Source: Rodentibacter pneumotropicus DSM 21403
Lineage (GTDB): Bacteria > Pseudomonadota > Gammaproteobacteria > Enterobacterales > Pasteurellaceae
NCBI RefSeq assembly: GCF_000379905.1
Contig: NZ_KB904055.1
Coordinates: 1 to 64,000 of the forward strand
DNA length: 64,000 nucleotides
Reading direction: 5' to 3'
Part shown: piece after piece, positions 36,575 to 47,442 of the stretch
Layout: each line of letters starts with the position of its first letter
How positions within the stretch are numbered: position 1 is the stretch's first letter
The notes under the pieces: generated by a model
The model's input: the letters and a program-made list of their open reading frames with translations, nothing else
Databases searched by the model: none
What the model was told of the DNA's origin: nothing
Translations under genes and position numbers: made by a program

Positions 36575-38080
36575 ATGGCTAATAATTCAAACTCCCCATA
36601 TATTTTAGAAATGAGAAACGTATCAAAAACATTTCCGGGGGTGAAAGCACTTGACGGTATCAATCTTCGTGTTAGACGCGGAAGCATCCATGCATTAATG
36701 GGAGAAAATGGTGCCGGAAAATCTACTTTGATGAAAATACTATACGGAATCTATATCCCCGATGAGGGAGGAGAAATAATTTTAGACGAAAAACCCTTTA
36801 AACCAAACCGCCCGATTGATGCTATTCGTTGTGGCTTGACGATGGTTCCACAGGAAATTTCTCCGGCAGCCAATTTAACTATTGCGGATAATTTTTACTT
36901 AGGACGTGAAATCACACAAGGTAAGTTTTTTCTCGATCAAAAGACAATGAATAAACAAACCTCGGCTATTTTAAAAGATTTAGGCGTACCAATGGATGTT
37001 ACAACTAAAATGTCTGATGTGTCGGTAGCAAAAGCACAATTGGTAGCCATCGCGACTGCCGTTTCCAACGATGCAAAAGTCATCATTATGGACGAACCCA
37101 CCACCGCATTAACGGAAAATGAAGTTGAACAGCTTTATCGAATCATTGAAACAGTCAAAGCGAGGGGAATTGCGATTATTTTTATTTCCCATAAGTTAGA
37201 CGAAGTTTTCCGTGTATCCGATGAAATTACGGTCATTCGTGACGGTCAATATGTGGATACCAAACCAACTAAAGAAGTCAGTAAAGAACAACTCATTTCT
37301 ATGATGGTCGGGCGCGATATGTCCGAAATGTTTCAACGTGAACGTTTTGAACTTTCAGATGAAATTGCACTTGAAATAAAAAATTTCACTCGTGCAGGAT
37401 ATTACCAAGATATTAATTTCTCCGTACGTAAAGGCGAAATTTTTGGTATCGCCGGATTAGTCGGTGCCGGGCGTTCTGAGATCGTGGAGGGATTATTCGG
37501 TTATAAGCCGGCGGATAGCGGCGAAATTTATATTAAAGGTGAAAAGACTATTATTCATAATCCGCTTGATGCCATGAAGTATAAAATCGGCTTTGTAACG
37601 GAAGATAGAAAACTAACCGGACTGTTTTTGAACCTAAGCATTACTGACAATATGATTATGCCGAAAATGTCCCCCTATCTTGAGAACCTCCTAGTGTCAG
37701 TGACAAGAGCTCAAAAAACAGCCAATGAACAAAAAATAAAATTAAAAATTAAAGCACCCAATGTTCAGGTCATGACTAATAATCTTTCCGGTGGGAATCA
37801 GCAAAAAGTATTACTTGCCCGATGGTTGTTGTTAGAACCGGACATCCTTATCCTAGACGAACCGACAAAAGGGATTGATGTAGGCGCAAAAGCAGAATTG
37901 TATAAACTGATGGTAGAGCTATCAAAACAAGGAAAAACCATCATTATGATTACTTCGGATATGTTGGAACTTTTATCAATGAGCGATCGAGTAATGGTAA
38001 TGCACGAGGGGCGTCAAGTAGGCATTATTCCTCACACGGAGCTAACACAAGAACGGGTTCTTGAATTGGCTTCAGGTTAG
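36575..38080 (+). CDS. Sugar ABC transporter ATP-binding protein (RbsA/IatA type)
   Basis: This 501-residue protein has two fused nucleotide-binding domains. NBD1 has Walker A GENGAGKST and Walker B VIIMDEPTTALTENE. NBD2 has the degenerate Walker A GLVGAGRSE, signature LSGGNQQKVLLARWL and LILDEPTKGIDVGAK. This one-chain, two-NBD layout is typical of ribose/xylose/inositol-class importers, and it would energise the adjacent permease. AAGGAG precedes the ATG. Confidence 0.94.
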   Translation: MANNSNSPYILEMRNVSKTFPGVKALDGINLRVRRGSIHALMGENGAGKSTLMKILYGIYIPDEGGEIILDEKPFKPNRPIDAIRCGLTMVPQEISPAANLTIADNFYLGREITQGKFFLDQKTMNKQTSAILKDLGVPMDVTTKMSDVSVAKAQLVAIATAVSNDAKVIIMDEPTTALTENEVEQLYRIIETVKARGIAIIFISHKLDEVFRVSDEITVIRDGQYVDTKPTKEVSKEQLISMMVGRDMSEMFQRERFELSDEIALEIKNFTRAGYYQDINFSVRKGEIFGIAGLVGAGRSEIVEGLFGYKPADSGEIYIKGEKTIIHNPLDAMKYKIGFVTEDRKLTGLFLNLSITDNMIMPKMSPYLENLLVSVTRAQKTANEQKIKLKIKAPNVQVMTNNLSGGNQQKVLLARWLLLEPDILILDEPTKGIDVGAKAELYKLMVELSKQGKTIIMITSDMLELLSMSDRVMVMHEGRQVGIIPHTELTQERVLELASG

Positions 38081-38129
38081 TTATTTTATTCAGCACGAGC
38101 AGCTTTTAATTAAAAATGAGAGGTTTACT

Positions 38130-39083
38130 ATGGAAAACGTGACATTGAAGAAAATGATCAATGCTTATGGGATGGTCTTAATTTTAATTCTTCTCTTTTT
38201 GGGATTATCAATTTCAATTGATGGTTTTTTCTCAGCAAGAACAGTATGGAGTATTATTGAACAGGTCTCTATGTTCGGCATTATCGCCATTGGGGTAACA
38301 TTTATCATCATTACCACCGGTATTGATTTATCATCTGGTTCAGTCGTGGCTTTAACTGCGGTAGTATCAGCTTCGGTGGTCACAGGGGGAGATACCGTTT
38401 CAGCAGCGTTACTCGCTTTTGCCGTCTCTATTCTAATTGGTGCCGGATTGGGATTAATTAACGGAGGACTTACGGCAATGGGTGGCATTCCGCCATTTAT
38501 CTCCACATTAGGAATGATGATTATTGCACGCGGAGCGGCGCAACTTTATTCTGACGGTCGTCCGATTGACGCCTCTTCCGAAGCCTTTACTTGGATTGCC
38601 GATGTCAATATTTTAGGACTACCGGGATTGGTACTACTATATATTTTAATTGTTATCATCAGCCACATTTTACTCAGCCGTTCGACATTCGGTCGCCATG
38701 TTTATGCGGTAGGCGGAAACTTAAATGCCGCAAAAATTTGCGGAATTAATACAAATCGTACCTTAATCTGGGTTTATATTCTTGGTGGTGCATTATCCGG
38801 TCTGGCAGGTGCATTGCTCGCATCCCGTACTTATGCGGGTAACCCTTCTTATGGATTAGCTTGGGAACTTGATGCTATTGCCGCAGCTGTTATCGGTGGC
38901 GTTTCCCTAAGCGGCGGTTTCGGCACAATTCCCATGTGCGTGATCGGCGCATTAATTATTGGCACAACCAATAAAGGATTAAATATGCTCGGCGTTGATC
39001 CATATTGGCAACAAATTGTAAAAGGTGCAATTATTGTTATTGCCGTATTACTTGATACATTAAAACGTCGCAAAAAAGGTTAA
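38130..39083 (+). CDS. Sugar ABC transporter permease (RbsC/IatP type)
   Basis: This polytopic permease has about 317 residues and eight to ten hydrophobic segments. It includes the family motifs FIIITTGIDLSSGSVVALTA, GGIPPFISTLGMM and AVYAVGGN-like HVYAVGGNLNAAKICGI. I chose the ATG at 38130 (RBS GAGAGG); the longer frame overlaps the ATPase stop. It is the last gene of the importer operon and is followed by a terminator. Confidence 0.93.
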   Translation: MENVTLKKMINAYGMVLILILLFLGLSISIDGFFSARTVWSIIEQVSMFGIIAIGVTFIIITTGIDLSSGSVVALTAVVSASVVTGGDTVSAALLAFAVSILIGAGLGLINGGLTAMGGIPPFISTLGMMIIARGAAQLYSDGRPIDASSEAFTWIADVNILGLPGLVLLYILIVIISHILLSRSTFGRHVYAVGGNLNAAKICGINTNRTLIWVYILGGALSGLAGALLASRTYAGNPSYGLAWELDAIAAAVIGGVSLSGGFGTIPMCVIGALIIGTTNKGLNMLGVDPYWQQIVKGAIIVIAVLLDTLKRRKKG

Positions 39084-39093
39084 TCAAATAGAT

Positions 39094-39114
39094 AAGCGGA
39101 TTTTGAATCCGCTT
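39094..39114 (+). terminator. Terminator of the inositol importer operon
   Basis: AAGCGGATT and AATCCGCTT pair around a 3-nt loop, followed by CTTCTTTATATTTTT. Confidence 0.75.
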
Positions 39115-39207
39115 CTTCTTTATATTTTTCACCTAATTATCCTATTCCCTTGCATTCTCCCCTTTACAGTGTCAAACTCTCCTCAATTTTTAAAACTGTA
39201 AAACATA

Positions 39208-41541
39208 ATGACAAAAAGAAAATATCAAGATCCCCATTACCAACAAGAATTAGCGAAGTACGGTAATCCTATCCCAAGTCGGGAGCTTATTTTAAGTGTG
39301 ATTCGCGAAAATAATGCACCAATGAATCGGGAAGAAATTTTGACCGCACTTTCCATTCGTAATGAGGAAAAAATGGAGGCAATGAGACGCCGTTTACGTG
39401 CTATGGAAAATGATGGACAGCTAGTGTTCACTAAACGTAAACGCTATGCCCTGCCGGAAAAATTAGATCTTGTTAAGGGGCTAGTGATCGGTCATCAAGA
39501 AGGCTACGGCTTTTTACAAGTCGAGGGCAAAAAAGAGGATTTATTCATTCCCAATCATCAGATGCAACGAGTTATGCACGGTGATTTTGTATTGGCACAA
39601 CCGACAAATTTAGATCACCGTGGACGCCGTGAAGTACGTATTGTACGAGTATTGGAAAGCCGCAAAAAACAAATTGTCGGTCGCTTTTTCTTGGAAAATG
39701 GCTTTGGTTATGTTGTGCCTGACGACAACCGTATCGGGCGTGATATTCTTGTACCAAACGAACACCGCAACGGCGCACGTATGGGGCAAGTGGTTGTGGT
39801 GGAATTGCAACAACGCTCCGCTGCTTTCAATCAGCCAATAGGGGTTATCACAGAAATTTTGGGCGATAGCATGGCGAAAGGGATGGAAGTCGAAATTGCC
39901 TTACGCAATCACGACATCCCCCACCAATTCCCAAGTGCGGTGGAAAAATATGTTAAAAAATTCACTGAGGAAGTCCCTGAAGACGCAAAGAAAGGTCGTG
40001 TGGATTTGCGTGATTTACCGCTCGTCACCATTGACGGTGAAGATGCACGGGATTTTGATGATGCAGTGTATTGCGAAAAACAGAGCAAAGGTTGGAAACT
40101 TTGGGTAGCGATTGCGGATGTCAGTTATTACGTACGTTTGCATTCAGCCCTAGATAACGAAGCCCATAATCGGGGGAATTCGGTGTATTTTCCAAATCGA
40201 GTCGTGCCGATGCTACCGGAAATTTTATCTAACGGCTTGTGTTCGCTCAATCCGCAAGTGGATCGTCTATGTATGGTGTGCGAAATGCACATTTCTGCCA
40301 AAGGCAAACTCACCAGTTATCGTTTTTATGAAGCAGTGATGAATTCCCACGCACGTTTGACCTACACCAAAGTGGCGAAAATTTTGGAAGGTGATAGGGA
40401 ACTTCGTGAACGTTATTACGCGCTCGTCCCTCATTTAGAGGAACTTTATCATCTTTATCAGGCATTACTTTCCGGCCGTCATCAACGTGGTGCCATTGAT
40501 TTTGAAACCATTGAAAGCAAATTTATCTTTAATGCCATGGGGCGCATTGAACGAATTGAGCCTGTGATCCGCAACGATGCCCATAAAATCATTGAAGAAT
40601 GTATGATTCTTGCCAATATCGCTGCCGCTAATTTTATGGAAAAACATAATGAACCGGCCCTGTATCGTATTCACGCTACGCCAAGTGAAGAAAAACTCAC
40701 ATCATTCCGCGCCTTTCTTAGCGAGTTTGGTTTAACCTTGGAAGGAGGACTAAAACCGACCACGAAAGATTACGCCGAACTGTTAGAAAAAGTCAAAGCT
40801 CGACCGGATCACGAGCTGATTCAAACTATGCTACTCCGCTCTTTAAGCCAAGCAGTGTACAATGCGGACAATATCGGACATTTTGGTTTAGCATTAGAAC
40901 AATACGCCCATTTTACTTCGCCTATTCGCCGTTATCCTGATTTAACGCTTCACCGAGGTATTAAATATCTGCTTGCTAAAGAACAAGGTGTAAAACGTAA
41001 AACTACCGACAGCGGCGGTTATCATTATTCTTTTGATGAGATGGATCTACTTGGCGATCATTGCTCTATGACCGAACGTCGAGCAGATGATGCCACCCGT
41101 GAAGTGGCGGATTGGCTGAAATCTGAATATATGCAAGATCACGTTGGCAATGAATTTAATGGCGTGATTTCTTCTGTGACCGGTTTTGGTCTGTTTGTAC
41201 GTTTAGACGACTTATTCATTGATGGCTTAGTGCATATCTCAACCTTAGAAAATGATTACTATCAATTTGATGCCACAAGACAGCGCCTAATCGGTGAAAA
41301 CAGTGGAATGCAATATCGTTTAGGCGATAAAGTGCAGATTCGTGTTGAAGCGGTTCATCTAGAACAAAAAATGATCGACTTTTCACTTATCGGTAGTGAA
41401 CGCAAACCTCGTCGAGCAGGAAAAACGGCAAAAGAGAGAGAAAAGAAAATCTTTAAAGAACTACCGCCCAAAGCCACGAAAAAGCGTAAAAGTGCGGTTA
41501 AAAATACAAAAGTTTTTCAAAAAAAGACAAAACGGAAATAA
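39208..41541 (+). CDS. rnr: Ribonuclease R
   Basis: This 777-residue 3'-5' exoribonuclease has an N-terminal helix-turn-helix and cold-shock regions, then the RNB domain with catalytic acidic residues in [12 protein letters not shown] and [16 protein letters not shown]. An S1 domain ([20 protein letters not shown]) and a lysine-rich tail follow. It degrades structured RNA. It is followed after 45 bp by rlmB, the same order as in E. coli. Confidence 0.97.
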   Translation: MTKRKYQDPHYQQELAKYGNPIPSRELILSVIRENNAPMNREEILTALSIRNEEKMEAMRRRLRAMENDGQLVFTKRKRYALPEKLDLVKGLVIGHQEGYGFLQVEGKKEDLFIPNHQMQRVMHGDFVLAQPTNLDHRGRREVRIVRVLESRKKQIVGRFFLENGFGYVVPDDNRIGRDILVPNEHRNGARMGQVVVVELQQRSAAFNQPIGVITEILGDSMAKGMEVEIALRNHDIPHQFPSAVEKYVKKFTEEVPEDAKKGRVDLRDLPLVTIDGEDARDFDDAVYCEKQSKGWKLWVAIADVSYYVRLHSALDNEAHNRGNSVYFPNRVVPMLPEILSNGLCSLNPQVDRLCMVCEMHISAKGKLTSYRFYEAVMNSHARLTYTKVAKILEGDRELRERYYALVPHLEELYHLYQALLSGRHQRGAIDFETIESKFIFNAMGRIERIEPVIRNDAHKIIEECMILANIAAANFMEKHNEPALYRIHATPSEEKLTSFRAFLSEFGLTLEGGLKPTTKDYAELLEKVKARPDHELIQTMLLRSLSQAVYNADNIGHFGLALEQYAHFTSPIRRYPDLTLHRGIKYLLAKEQGVKRKTTDSGGYHYSFDEMDLLGDHCSMTERRADDATREVADWLKSEYMQDHVGNEFNGVISSVTGFGLFVRLDDLFIDGLVHISTLENDYYQFDATRQRLIGENSGMQYRLGDKVQIRVEAVHLEQKMIDFSLIGSERKPRRAGKTAKEREKKIFKELPPKATKKRKSAVKNTKVFQKKTKRK

Positions 41542-41586
41542 GAGGATGACAGCATTCATCCTAAAATCAAAAAATAGAGAAAAATT

Positions 41587-42327
41587 ATGTCAGAACAGAT
41601 TTATGGTATTCACGCCGTCAATAGCATTTTAGCCCATACGCCGGAGCGTTTAATTGAGGTATTTGTATTAAAAGGACGTGAAGATAAACGCTTACAGCCT
41701 TTGCTTAATGAACTCCACGCAATGGGTATCAGTGTACAATTTGTCAATCGCCAAACCTTAGATAAAAAGGCAAACGGTGAAGTACATCAAGGGGTTATTG
41801 CACGCGTACAGGCCGCAAAAGAGCTTAATGAAAATGATCTTGATGCAATTCTTACCGGCAAACAAAATCCACTTTTATTGATACTTGATGGGGTAACCGA
41901 TCCCCATAATCTTGGAGCTTGTTTACGTACCGCAGATGCGGCAGGGGTAACGGCAGTCATTGTACCAAAAGATAAGTCCGCACAACTCACCTCAGCGGCA
42001 CGCAAAGTCGCCTGTGGTGCTGCGGAAACCGTGCCTCTCATTCGTGTCACTAATCTTTCCCGCACCCTGCGTGATTTACAACAAAATCACAATATTTGGA
42101 TAGTAGGCACTGCCGGTGAAGCGACAGAAACCCTTTATCAAAGCAAATTGACCGGTGCACTGGCTCTCGTGATGGGTGCAGAGGGAGAAGGAATGCGCCG
42201 TTTAACCCGTGAGCATTGCGATCAATTAATTAGTATTCCAATGGCAGGATCTGTCTCATCGTTGAATGTTTCGGTCGCAACCGGCGTATGTTTATTTGAA
42301 ATCGTGCGTCAACGGTTCAGTACATAA
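41587..42327 (+). CDS. rlmB: 23S rRNA (guanosine(2251)-2'-O)-methyltransferase
   Basis: This 246-residue SpoU/TrmH (SPOUT) methyltransferase has an N-terminal substrate-binding domain ([12 protein letters not shown]), then the knotted SAM-binding motifs [38 protein letters not shown] and [20 protein letters not shown]. It methylates G2251 in the 23S P-loop. It lies downstream of rnr, probably in the same transcript. Confidence 0.96.
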   Translation: MSEQIYGIHAVNSILAHTPERLIEVFVLKGREDKRLQPLLNELHAMGISVQFVNRQTLDKKANGEVHQGVIARVQAAKELNENDLDAILTGKQNPLLLILDGVTDPHNLGACLRTADAAGVTAVIVPKDKSAQLTSAARKVACGAAETVPLIRVTNLSRTLRDLQQNHNIWIVGTAGEATETLYQSKLTGALALVMGAEGEGMRRLTREHCDQLISIPMAGSVSSLNVSVATGVCLFEIVRQRFST

Positions 42328-42354
42328 ATATCTAAAAAAGCGACCGCACTTTAT

Positions 42355-42390
42355 AAAAAAATACCGAGTATCTTAGACTCGGTATTTTTT
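42355..42390. terminator. Bidirectional terminator between rlmB and brnQ
   Basis: AAAAATACCGAGT and ACTCGGTATTTTTT form a long stem with A and T runs, suiting the convergent rlmB and brnQ. Confidence 0.88.
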
Positions 42391-42405
42391 ACTGTTCATA
42401 TATTT

Positions 42406-43704
42406 TTAAACTTTTTTTCGTCCTAATAATAACGATAAAGCCAAGGCAACAAATGCCGGAATCAACCATGCCATACCATCGGAATAAAGCGGTAAATGAC
42501 TCAGTAAATTCTCAAGGGTTTGTGGTAGTAAATCAACATTTTTCAAACTATCACAAGCACTAAAGAATACCGTAACCAATAAAGTGAAGTAATAACTGAA
42601 TTTAATATTCGGCAATTTACTACGGACAATTTGCAGTAATACCAACATTATCGCTACCGGATAAATCAGCAACAATGCAGGAATAGTAATTCTCAATAAT
42701 TCCGTTAAACCTGTTTGAGCAACCGTTGTGGTTACAATCGTAAATACAACGACCCAAAACGGGTAAGATAAACGGACATGAAATTTAGAGAAATAATCCG
42801 CACACGCACTGGTCACCCCCACAAGTGTGGTCATATTCGCCAGAATAATAATGCCCGACATAATCCAAGTCCCGGTAAAGCCAAATAAAGCATTAACATA
42901 ACGGGAGAAAATTTGCCCGCCGTTGGTTGCACCGTCCGCCACTTGTGCACTGGTTGCCCCCAGATAGAACAATGAAAAATACAGCATTGCCAATAAAAGC
43001 ACGGAAATCAATCCTGCAGAAATCGTATATTTCATGACTTTTTGTGGAGAGGTAACATCCCGTACTGCTAAGGCTCGTGCAACAATCCCACCAAAGGCAA
43101 TAGCCGCCAGCACGTCCATAGTTTGATAGCCACTGATTAAACCGGATGTAATTGCAGGATTTGTGGCATAAGCCTTGCTTGGTTCAACAATGTCAGAAAG
43201 TGGGGAGATAATGACATTCACGGCAACAACAACTAATAATACAAGCAATGCCGGTGTCATAAATTTCCCTACTGTCGAAATAATTGTATTCGGACGCAAC
43301 ATAAACAGCATACCGACAATATTAAAAATAAGGGAAAAAATAAAATGTGCGTGACTGCTGTCATCCACGATATTCAGCGGTAACCATGCCATTTCATAGG
43401 CAACATTGGTCACACGCGGCATTGCGAATAATGAACCAATCACTAAATATAAGGTGATTAAAAATATTACCTCAGCCCATTTTGGCAAATCGCGGGTAAG
43501 TTCTTCCCCTCTCCCAAGCATAGCCACAATAACCAAAGTAATGAATGGCATGAATACACCGGTCAATACAAAACCCAAAGATGCCGTTGCCCAATGCGTG
43601 CCTGCTGTAAACCCTTCCATTGGCGGAAAAATAACATTTCCAGCGCCTAAAAAAAGCGCAAAAATCATCATTCCTAAAATAATAATATCTTTACGAGTAA
43701 ACAT
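42406..43704 (-). CDS. brnQ: Branched-chain amino acid transporter (LIVCS family)
   Basis: This inner-membrane protein has about 432 residues and 12 hydrophobic segments. It starts MFTRKDIIILGMMIFALFLG and includes GAGNVIFPP, the family N-terminal motif. It imports Leu, Ile and Val with Na+ or H+. I chose the ATG at 43704, preceded by GAGAATACT, over one at 43734, which has no RBS. The gap to nhaA (43705-43937) contains a USS and presumably both promoters. Confidence 0.93.
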   Translation of the reverse strand: MFTRKDIIILGMMIFALFLGAGNVIFPPMEGFTAGTHWATASLGFVLTGVFMPFITLVIVAMLGRGEELTRDLPKWAEVIFLITLYLVIGSLFAMPRVTNVAYEMAWLPLNIVDDSSHAHFIFSLIFNIVGMLFMLRPNTIISTVGKFMTPALLVLLVVVAVNVIISPLSDIVEPSKAYATNPAITSGLISGYQTMDVLAAIAFGGIVARALAVRDVTSPQKVMKYTISAGLISVLLLAMLYFSLFYLGATSAQVADGATNGGQIFSRYVNALFGFTGTWIMSGIIILANMTTLVGVTSACADYFSKFHVRLSYPFWVVVFTIVTTTVAQTGLTELLRITIPALLLIYPVAIMLVLLQIVRSKLPNIKFSYYFTLLVTVFFSACDSLKNVDLLPQTLENLLSHLPLYSDGMAWLIPAFVALALSLLLGRKKV

Positions 43705-43937
43705 AGTATTCTCAATTAATAAAAAGGAGTTCATTCTACTATAAAGTACCCGATAACCCTAATCTTCAAATAAAAAAATGTGAGCTCGATCATTCTGTTA
43801 ATATCAACGCAAAAACAACCATAGAAACCACCGCACTTTCATACCGATATTTTCCGCAGATAAATAAAAATATGGTAGTATCCAAGCTTCTTTGAGTTTT
43901 TATTGTAGTTATTTTTTTATTTTTGGGAGATCTTTTA

Positions 43938-45101
43938 ATGTTGCAATTGATACAACAATTTTTCAAACTCGAATCATCTAGCGGAATTTTATTACTCTTT
44001 GCCGCTCTTATCGCCATTTTGTTTGCCAACTCACCGTTAGGTACCATTTACAATGATTTTTTACATTTACCGGTGAGTGTTCAAGTTGGGACTTTCGCTA
44101 TTGGCAAAACCTTACTCCATTGGATTAATGATGGCTTTATGGCAGTCTTTTTCGTTTTAGTAGGGTTAGAGGTAAAGCGTGAATTGTTAGAAGGGTCTCT
44201 TTCCAGCTATCAAAAAGCTATTTTCCCTGCTTTCGCCGCAGTCGGCGGAATGGTCATTCCGGCATTAGTCTATGTCTTTATTGCCTATCAAGATCCTACG
44301 CTTGCCAATGGCTGGGCAATTCCAATGGCAACGGATATTGCTTTTGCCCTTGGAATTATGGCACTTTTAAGCAAACAAGTGCCACTACCGTTAAAAGTTT
44401 TTTTGCTGGCACTTGCCATCATTGATGATTTAGGCGCTATTGTCGTCATTGCGTTGTTCTTCTCCCACGGACTAAGTATTCAAGCACTTATCTTCGCTGC
44501 TATTGCGATTATGTTACTCATCATACTCAATCGTTTTAAAGTAACCGCACTTTGTGCCTATATGGTAGTTGGCATAATTTTATGGGCATCCGTATTAAAA
44601 TCCGGCGTACATGCCACACTAGCGGGCGTCATTATCGGTTTTTGTATCCCACTGAAGGGAGAAAAAGGTGAAACACCATTAGAGGATTTTGAGCATTTAC
44701 TTGCACCTTGGACTTCATTCCTTATTTTACCTTTATTTGCTTTTGCTAATGCCGGAGTAAGTTTTGAAGGGTTAGATTTCTCTATGCTGACATCGCCATT
44801 GTTACTCGCCATTGCCCTAGGATTGATTATCGGCAAACCGCTTGGCGTATTTGGTTTCAGTTATCTTTCCGTTAAGTTGGGAATTGCCAAGTTACCGGAA
44901 GATATTAATTTTAAACAAATTTTTTCTGTTGCTATTTTGTGTGGTATCGGTTTTACCATGTCCATGTTCCTCGCAAGCCTTGCTTTTGATGAGAATACCG
45001 GAGAAAGTGTCAATACCCTATCCCGTTTAGGCATCTTGCTCGGCTCAACATTTTCCGCTATTGTGGGGTATATTTTCTTAAAACAAACCACAAAAGCATA
45101 A
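43938..45101 (+). CDS. nhaA: Na+/H+ antiporter NhaA
   Basis: This inner-membrane protein of about 387 residues starts [20 protein letters not shown]. The paired transport aspartates are in [17 protein letters not shown], and [12 protein letters not shown] and [12 protein letters not shown] are further NhaA signatures. It exports Na+ in exchange for protons. The ATG at 43938 follows GGGAGA, and the longer frame adds only five residues. A USS-pair terminator follows at once. Confidence 0.97.
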   Translation: MLQLIQQFFKLESSSGILLLFAALIAILFANSPLGTIYNDFLHLPVSVQVGTFAIGKTLLHWINDGFMAVFFVLVGLEVKRELLEGSLSSYQKAIFPAFAAVGGMVIPALVYVFIAYQDPTLANGWAIPMATDIAFALGIMALLSKQVPLPLKVFLLALAIIDDLGAIVVIALFFSHGLSIQALIFAAIAIMLLIILNRFKVTALCAYMVVGIILWASVLKSGVHATLAGVIIGFCIPLKGEKGETPLEDFEHLLAPWTSFLILPLFAFANAGVSFEGLDFSMLTSPLLLAIALGLIIGKPLGVFGFSYLSVKLGIAKLPEDINFKQIFSVAILCGIGFTMSMFLASLAFDENTGESVNTLSRLGILLGSTFSAIVGYIFLKQTTKA

Positions 45102-45112
45102 TATTACACTAA

Positions 45113-45140
45113 AAAGTGCGGTTAATATTGACCGCACTTT
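45113..45140 (+). terminator. USS inverted-pair terminator of nhaA
   Basis: AAAGTGCGGT, 8-nt loop, ACCGCACTTT, then a T-run (to 45144): an intrinsic terminator made of two opposed uptake signals, 11 bp after the nhaA stop. Confidence 0.88.
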
Positions 45141-45298
45141 TTTTAATTTCACTATTTTGGCTCGGCACAGAAGTTTCACCTTCTGATTATTTGACTTATA
45201 TTCCCATTTGGGCAAGTCTGATTTTGTTGGGGCTAAACGGCTTGATAAAAAACAGAGATAAAAATAACCGCACTTTAGCCTACAAGATCTATAAATAA
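45116..45298 (+). CDS. Possible small membrane protein, uncertain
   Basis: A 60-codon frame starts at a GTG inside the nhaA terminator hairpin and encodes one or two hydrophobic segments (LILTALFLISLFWLG and IPIWASLILLGLNGLI) with a basic tail. The membrane-protein character and the PSDYLTYIPIW segment look real. The start has no RBS, and the first residues are simply translated USS. It may be a decayed gene or chance. I do not recognise a family. Confidence 0.3.
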   Translation: MRLILTALFLISLFWLGTEVSPSDYLTYIPIWASLILLGLNGLIKNRDKNNRTLAYKIYK

Positions 45299-45403
45299 GT
45301 CATTCTCTTGCGAATAAAGTGCGGTCACAAAAAACAACGTTTTTGAACATTGGCTTTGCCCACCCCCTCAATAGGGGAACGAACGAGCTAGAGAGTTTAT
45401 GAA

Positions 45404-45541
45404 AGCCTTTTCAAAAATTAGTTTTAAGAATCGCTGTATGCTAACCTTCCACTTCCTAGTGTGTCTGTCGAAATGATTTGTCCGCCGTAGCTTCTACCTT
45501 CCGGAGCTAGATTCAATCCACAATCCAATTGGCAGTTTTGA
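45404..45541 (-). pseudogene. Degenerate copy of the 3' end of uvrA
   Basis: This stretch aligns with the last ~140 bp of the intact uvrA at 52967-53105, in the same orientation. It shares CGCTGTATGC, AACCTTC, ATTTGTCCGCC, CCTTCCGGA and CCACAATCCAAT, in the same order and at nearly the same spacing. It has many substitutions and small deletions (for example 2 bp after AAGAA and about 10 bp in the middle). It cannot be coding. It lies directly left of the ato island, while the intact uvrA lies directly right of it. Confidence 0.88.
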
Positions 45542-45565
45542 CCGTGCTTTCACTTTACATCTTCA

Positions 45566-46465
45566 TTATTTGACTTTAAATAATTTTAATAACAAGTCAA
45601 AAATATAATTCTCAACTGTTGAATAATTATTTTTCTTTAACCGACAGAGCGTAACCCGCCATAAAATCGGTTCATTAATTTTACGGCATACAAATTCTGG
45701 TGATTGATATTGCTCAGCGATTGGATAAGGTAATATCGTTAATAAATCCGAATTTAATTTAACCGCATTTAGCATAAAGTCCCAAGAACCGGATTCAATA
45801 ATAATCTTTGGATAAATATTATAGCGTTCAAAACGTTCTTTTAATTGATGGGCTATCATAAAATTCTTATCAAAAATTGCCATTTTTTGTTTATTTAAAT
45901 CTTCCCATTCAATCTTTTCTTTTTTTGCTAACGGATGATTTGGAGATAGAAAAAGTGCCAGCTCAGAATGATGAATAGCAAAAGAATCAATAATATTTTT
46001 AGATATTCCTTCAGGATAAAGCAGAACCGCGAGATCGACCTGTTCTAGTAATAATTCACTTTTTAATGCAAACGCACCTTGTTCTTTCACTGTAATGTTA
46101 ATTGCAGGATTATTTAATATAAGTGAAGGAATAACATCGGAAAATACGACGGATAAGATTAAGGGAGGAATGCCAATAGTAATATTACCGACTATCTTTG
46201 TATGTTCATTATGTAAATTACGGTGCATTTCATTATGTTTAGTAATCAGTGCTTTTGCATCGTGATAATAATTCTCGCCGATGTAAGTTAGCCCCATTAT
46301 TTTTCCATTTGATCGTTTAAATAATTGAATTTCCTCTTTATGTTCAAAGTCAGAAATCATCATACTAAGGGTCGGCTGAGAAATGTATAAATTTTGAGCC
46401 GTCTTGCTTAAATTAAAGTTATTTTCAACAATAGCAACAAAGTAGCGTAAATGGCGAATATCCAT
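45566..46465 (-). CDS. LysR-family transcriptional regulator of the ato island
   Basis: This 299-residue protein starts [20 protein letters not shown] with the N-terminal winged HTH ([20 protein letters not shown]) and has a C-terminal effector-binding domain. I chose the ATG at 46465 (GGAG upstream) over one ten codons earlier. It is divergent from atoD, the usual LysR arrangement, so it probably activates the ketone-body operon. In E. coli, ato is instead controlled by the AtoSC two-component system. The inducer is unknown. Confidence 0.9.
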   Translation of the reverse strand: MDIRHLRYFVAIVENNFNLSKTAQNLYISQPTLSMMISDFEHKEEIQLFKRSNGKIMGLTYIGENYYHDAKALITKHNEMHRNLHNEHTKIVGNITIGIPPLILSVVFSDVIPSLILNNPAINITVKEQGAFALKSELLLEQVDLAVLLYPEGISKNIIDSFAIHHSELALFLSPNHPLAKKEKIEWEDLNKQKMAIFDKNFMIAHQLKERFERYNIYPKIIIESGSWDFMLNAVKLNSDLLTILPYPIAEQYQSPEFVCRKINEPILWRVTLCRLKKNNYSTVENYIFDLLLKLFKVK

Positions 46466-46659
46466 CTTTCTGTTCTCCGTAAAACTTATAGGCAATATAA
46501 GTGACTTTTCTATTTTCGTATAAATTAAATTTATATAGTTCTAAAAAATCTGTATTTCTCCTCCTAAATTCATTCTGATATTCTGCTTTTTAAGCTTGGT
46601 AAATAACAGGAAAATACATTCTCGTAACGAAATTTTTTGCCATTTTATACCTGAAGTTA

Positions 46660-46682
46660 GGCATATTTCCAGTATTTATGCC
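46660..46682. promoter_or_regulatory. LysR-type operator candidate upstream of atoD
   Basis: GGCATA-N11-TATGCC is a perfect inverted repeat with the T-N11-A geometry of LysR-type binding boxes. It lies in the 315-bp gap between the divergent regulator and atoD. A third half-site (TGCC) lies about 20 bp to the left. Function is inferred. Confidence 0.55.
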
Positions 46683-46780
46683 ATTCATTAAATAAAAATT
46701 TATGATGTTCGTTTTATTTTAAACGAAAGGCGTTTTTATTATAAAAATTTTTGATTGGAAACGTTAATTTGGAGAAAACT

Positions 46781-47431
46781 ATGTCAAAAATTATTCCTAT
46801 CACTGAATTAAAGAAACATTTCTTTGACGGTATGACGTTAATGTCAGGCGGTTTTATGGGGGTGGGTACGCCTGAGAAAATCGTTCAAGCTATTTTGGCA
46901 GCGGAGGTTAAAAATATTCAGCTGATTTGCAGCGATACCGCACAGGTTCACAATGGTGTCGGTCCATTAATTGTGCATGATCGGGTTAAAAAGGTTTTTG
47001 CTTCTCATATTGGTACTAATCCGGAAACGGGGAAAAAAATGATTTCCGGTGAAATTGAGGTTGAGTTAATCCCTCAGGGAACCTTTGCAGAACGGGTGAG
47101 AGCCGGTGGCGCAGGGTTAGGCGGATTTTTAACGCCTACCGGCGTCGGTACAGTGGTAGAAGAGGGTAAACAAAAAATTGATCTTGACGGCACGACTTAT
47201 TTATTAGAACGCCCACTCAAAGCGGATATTGCCATTCTTAAAGCGGATATTGCCGACGAAGACGGTAATTTGATTTATAACGGGGCCGCTCGCAATTTTA
47301 ATCCGCTGATGGCTCTGGCGGCGAAAACCGTCATTGTTGAAGCTGACCAAATCGTCAAGGCAGGAACACTCGATCCAAATCAAATTATGACTCCTGCAAT
47401 GTTGGTTGATTACCTTGTTTCTAGTCATTAA
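46781..47431 (+). CDS. atoD: Acetoacetate:acetyl-CoA (short-chain acyl) CoA-transferase, alpha subunit
   Basis: This 216-residue family I CoA-transferase A subunit has the signature [17 protein letters not shown], and [16 protein letters not shown] matches AtoD. With AtoA it moves CoA from acetyl-CoA onto acetoacetate or other short-chain fatty acids. The ATG at 46781 follows GGAGAAAACT. It is the first gene of atoDAEB-hbd-permease. It could equally be called a butyrate/acetoacetate CoA-transferase. Confidence 0.94.
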   Translation: MSKIIPITELKKHFFDGMTLMSGGFMGVGTPEKIVQAILAAEVKNIQLICSDTAQVHNGVGPLIVHDRVKKVFASHIGTNPETGKKMISGEIEVELIPQGTFAERVRAGGAGLGGFLTPTGVGTVVEEGKQKIDLDGTTYLLERPLKADIAILKADIADEDGNLIYNGAARNFNPLMALAAKTVIVEADQIVKAGTLDPNQIMTPAMLVDYLVSSH

Positions 47432-47442
47432 AGGAGAACATT

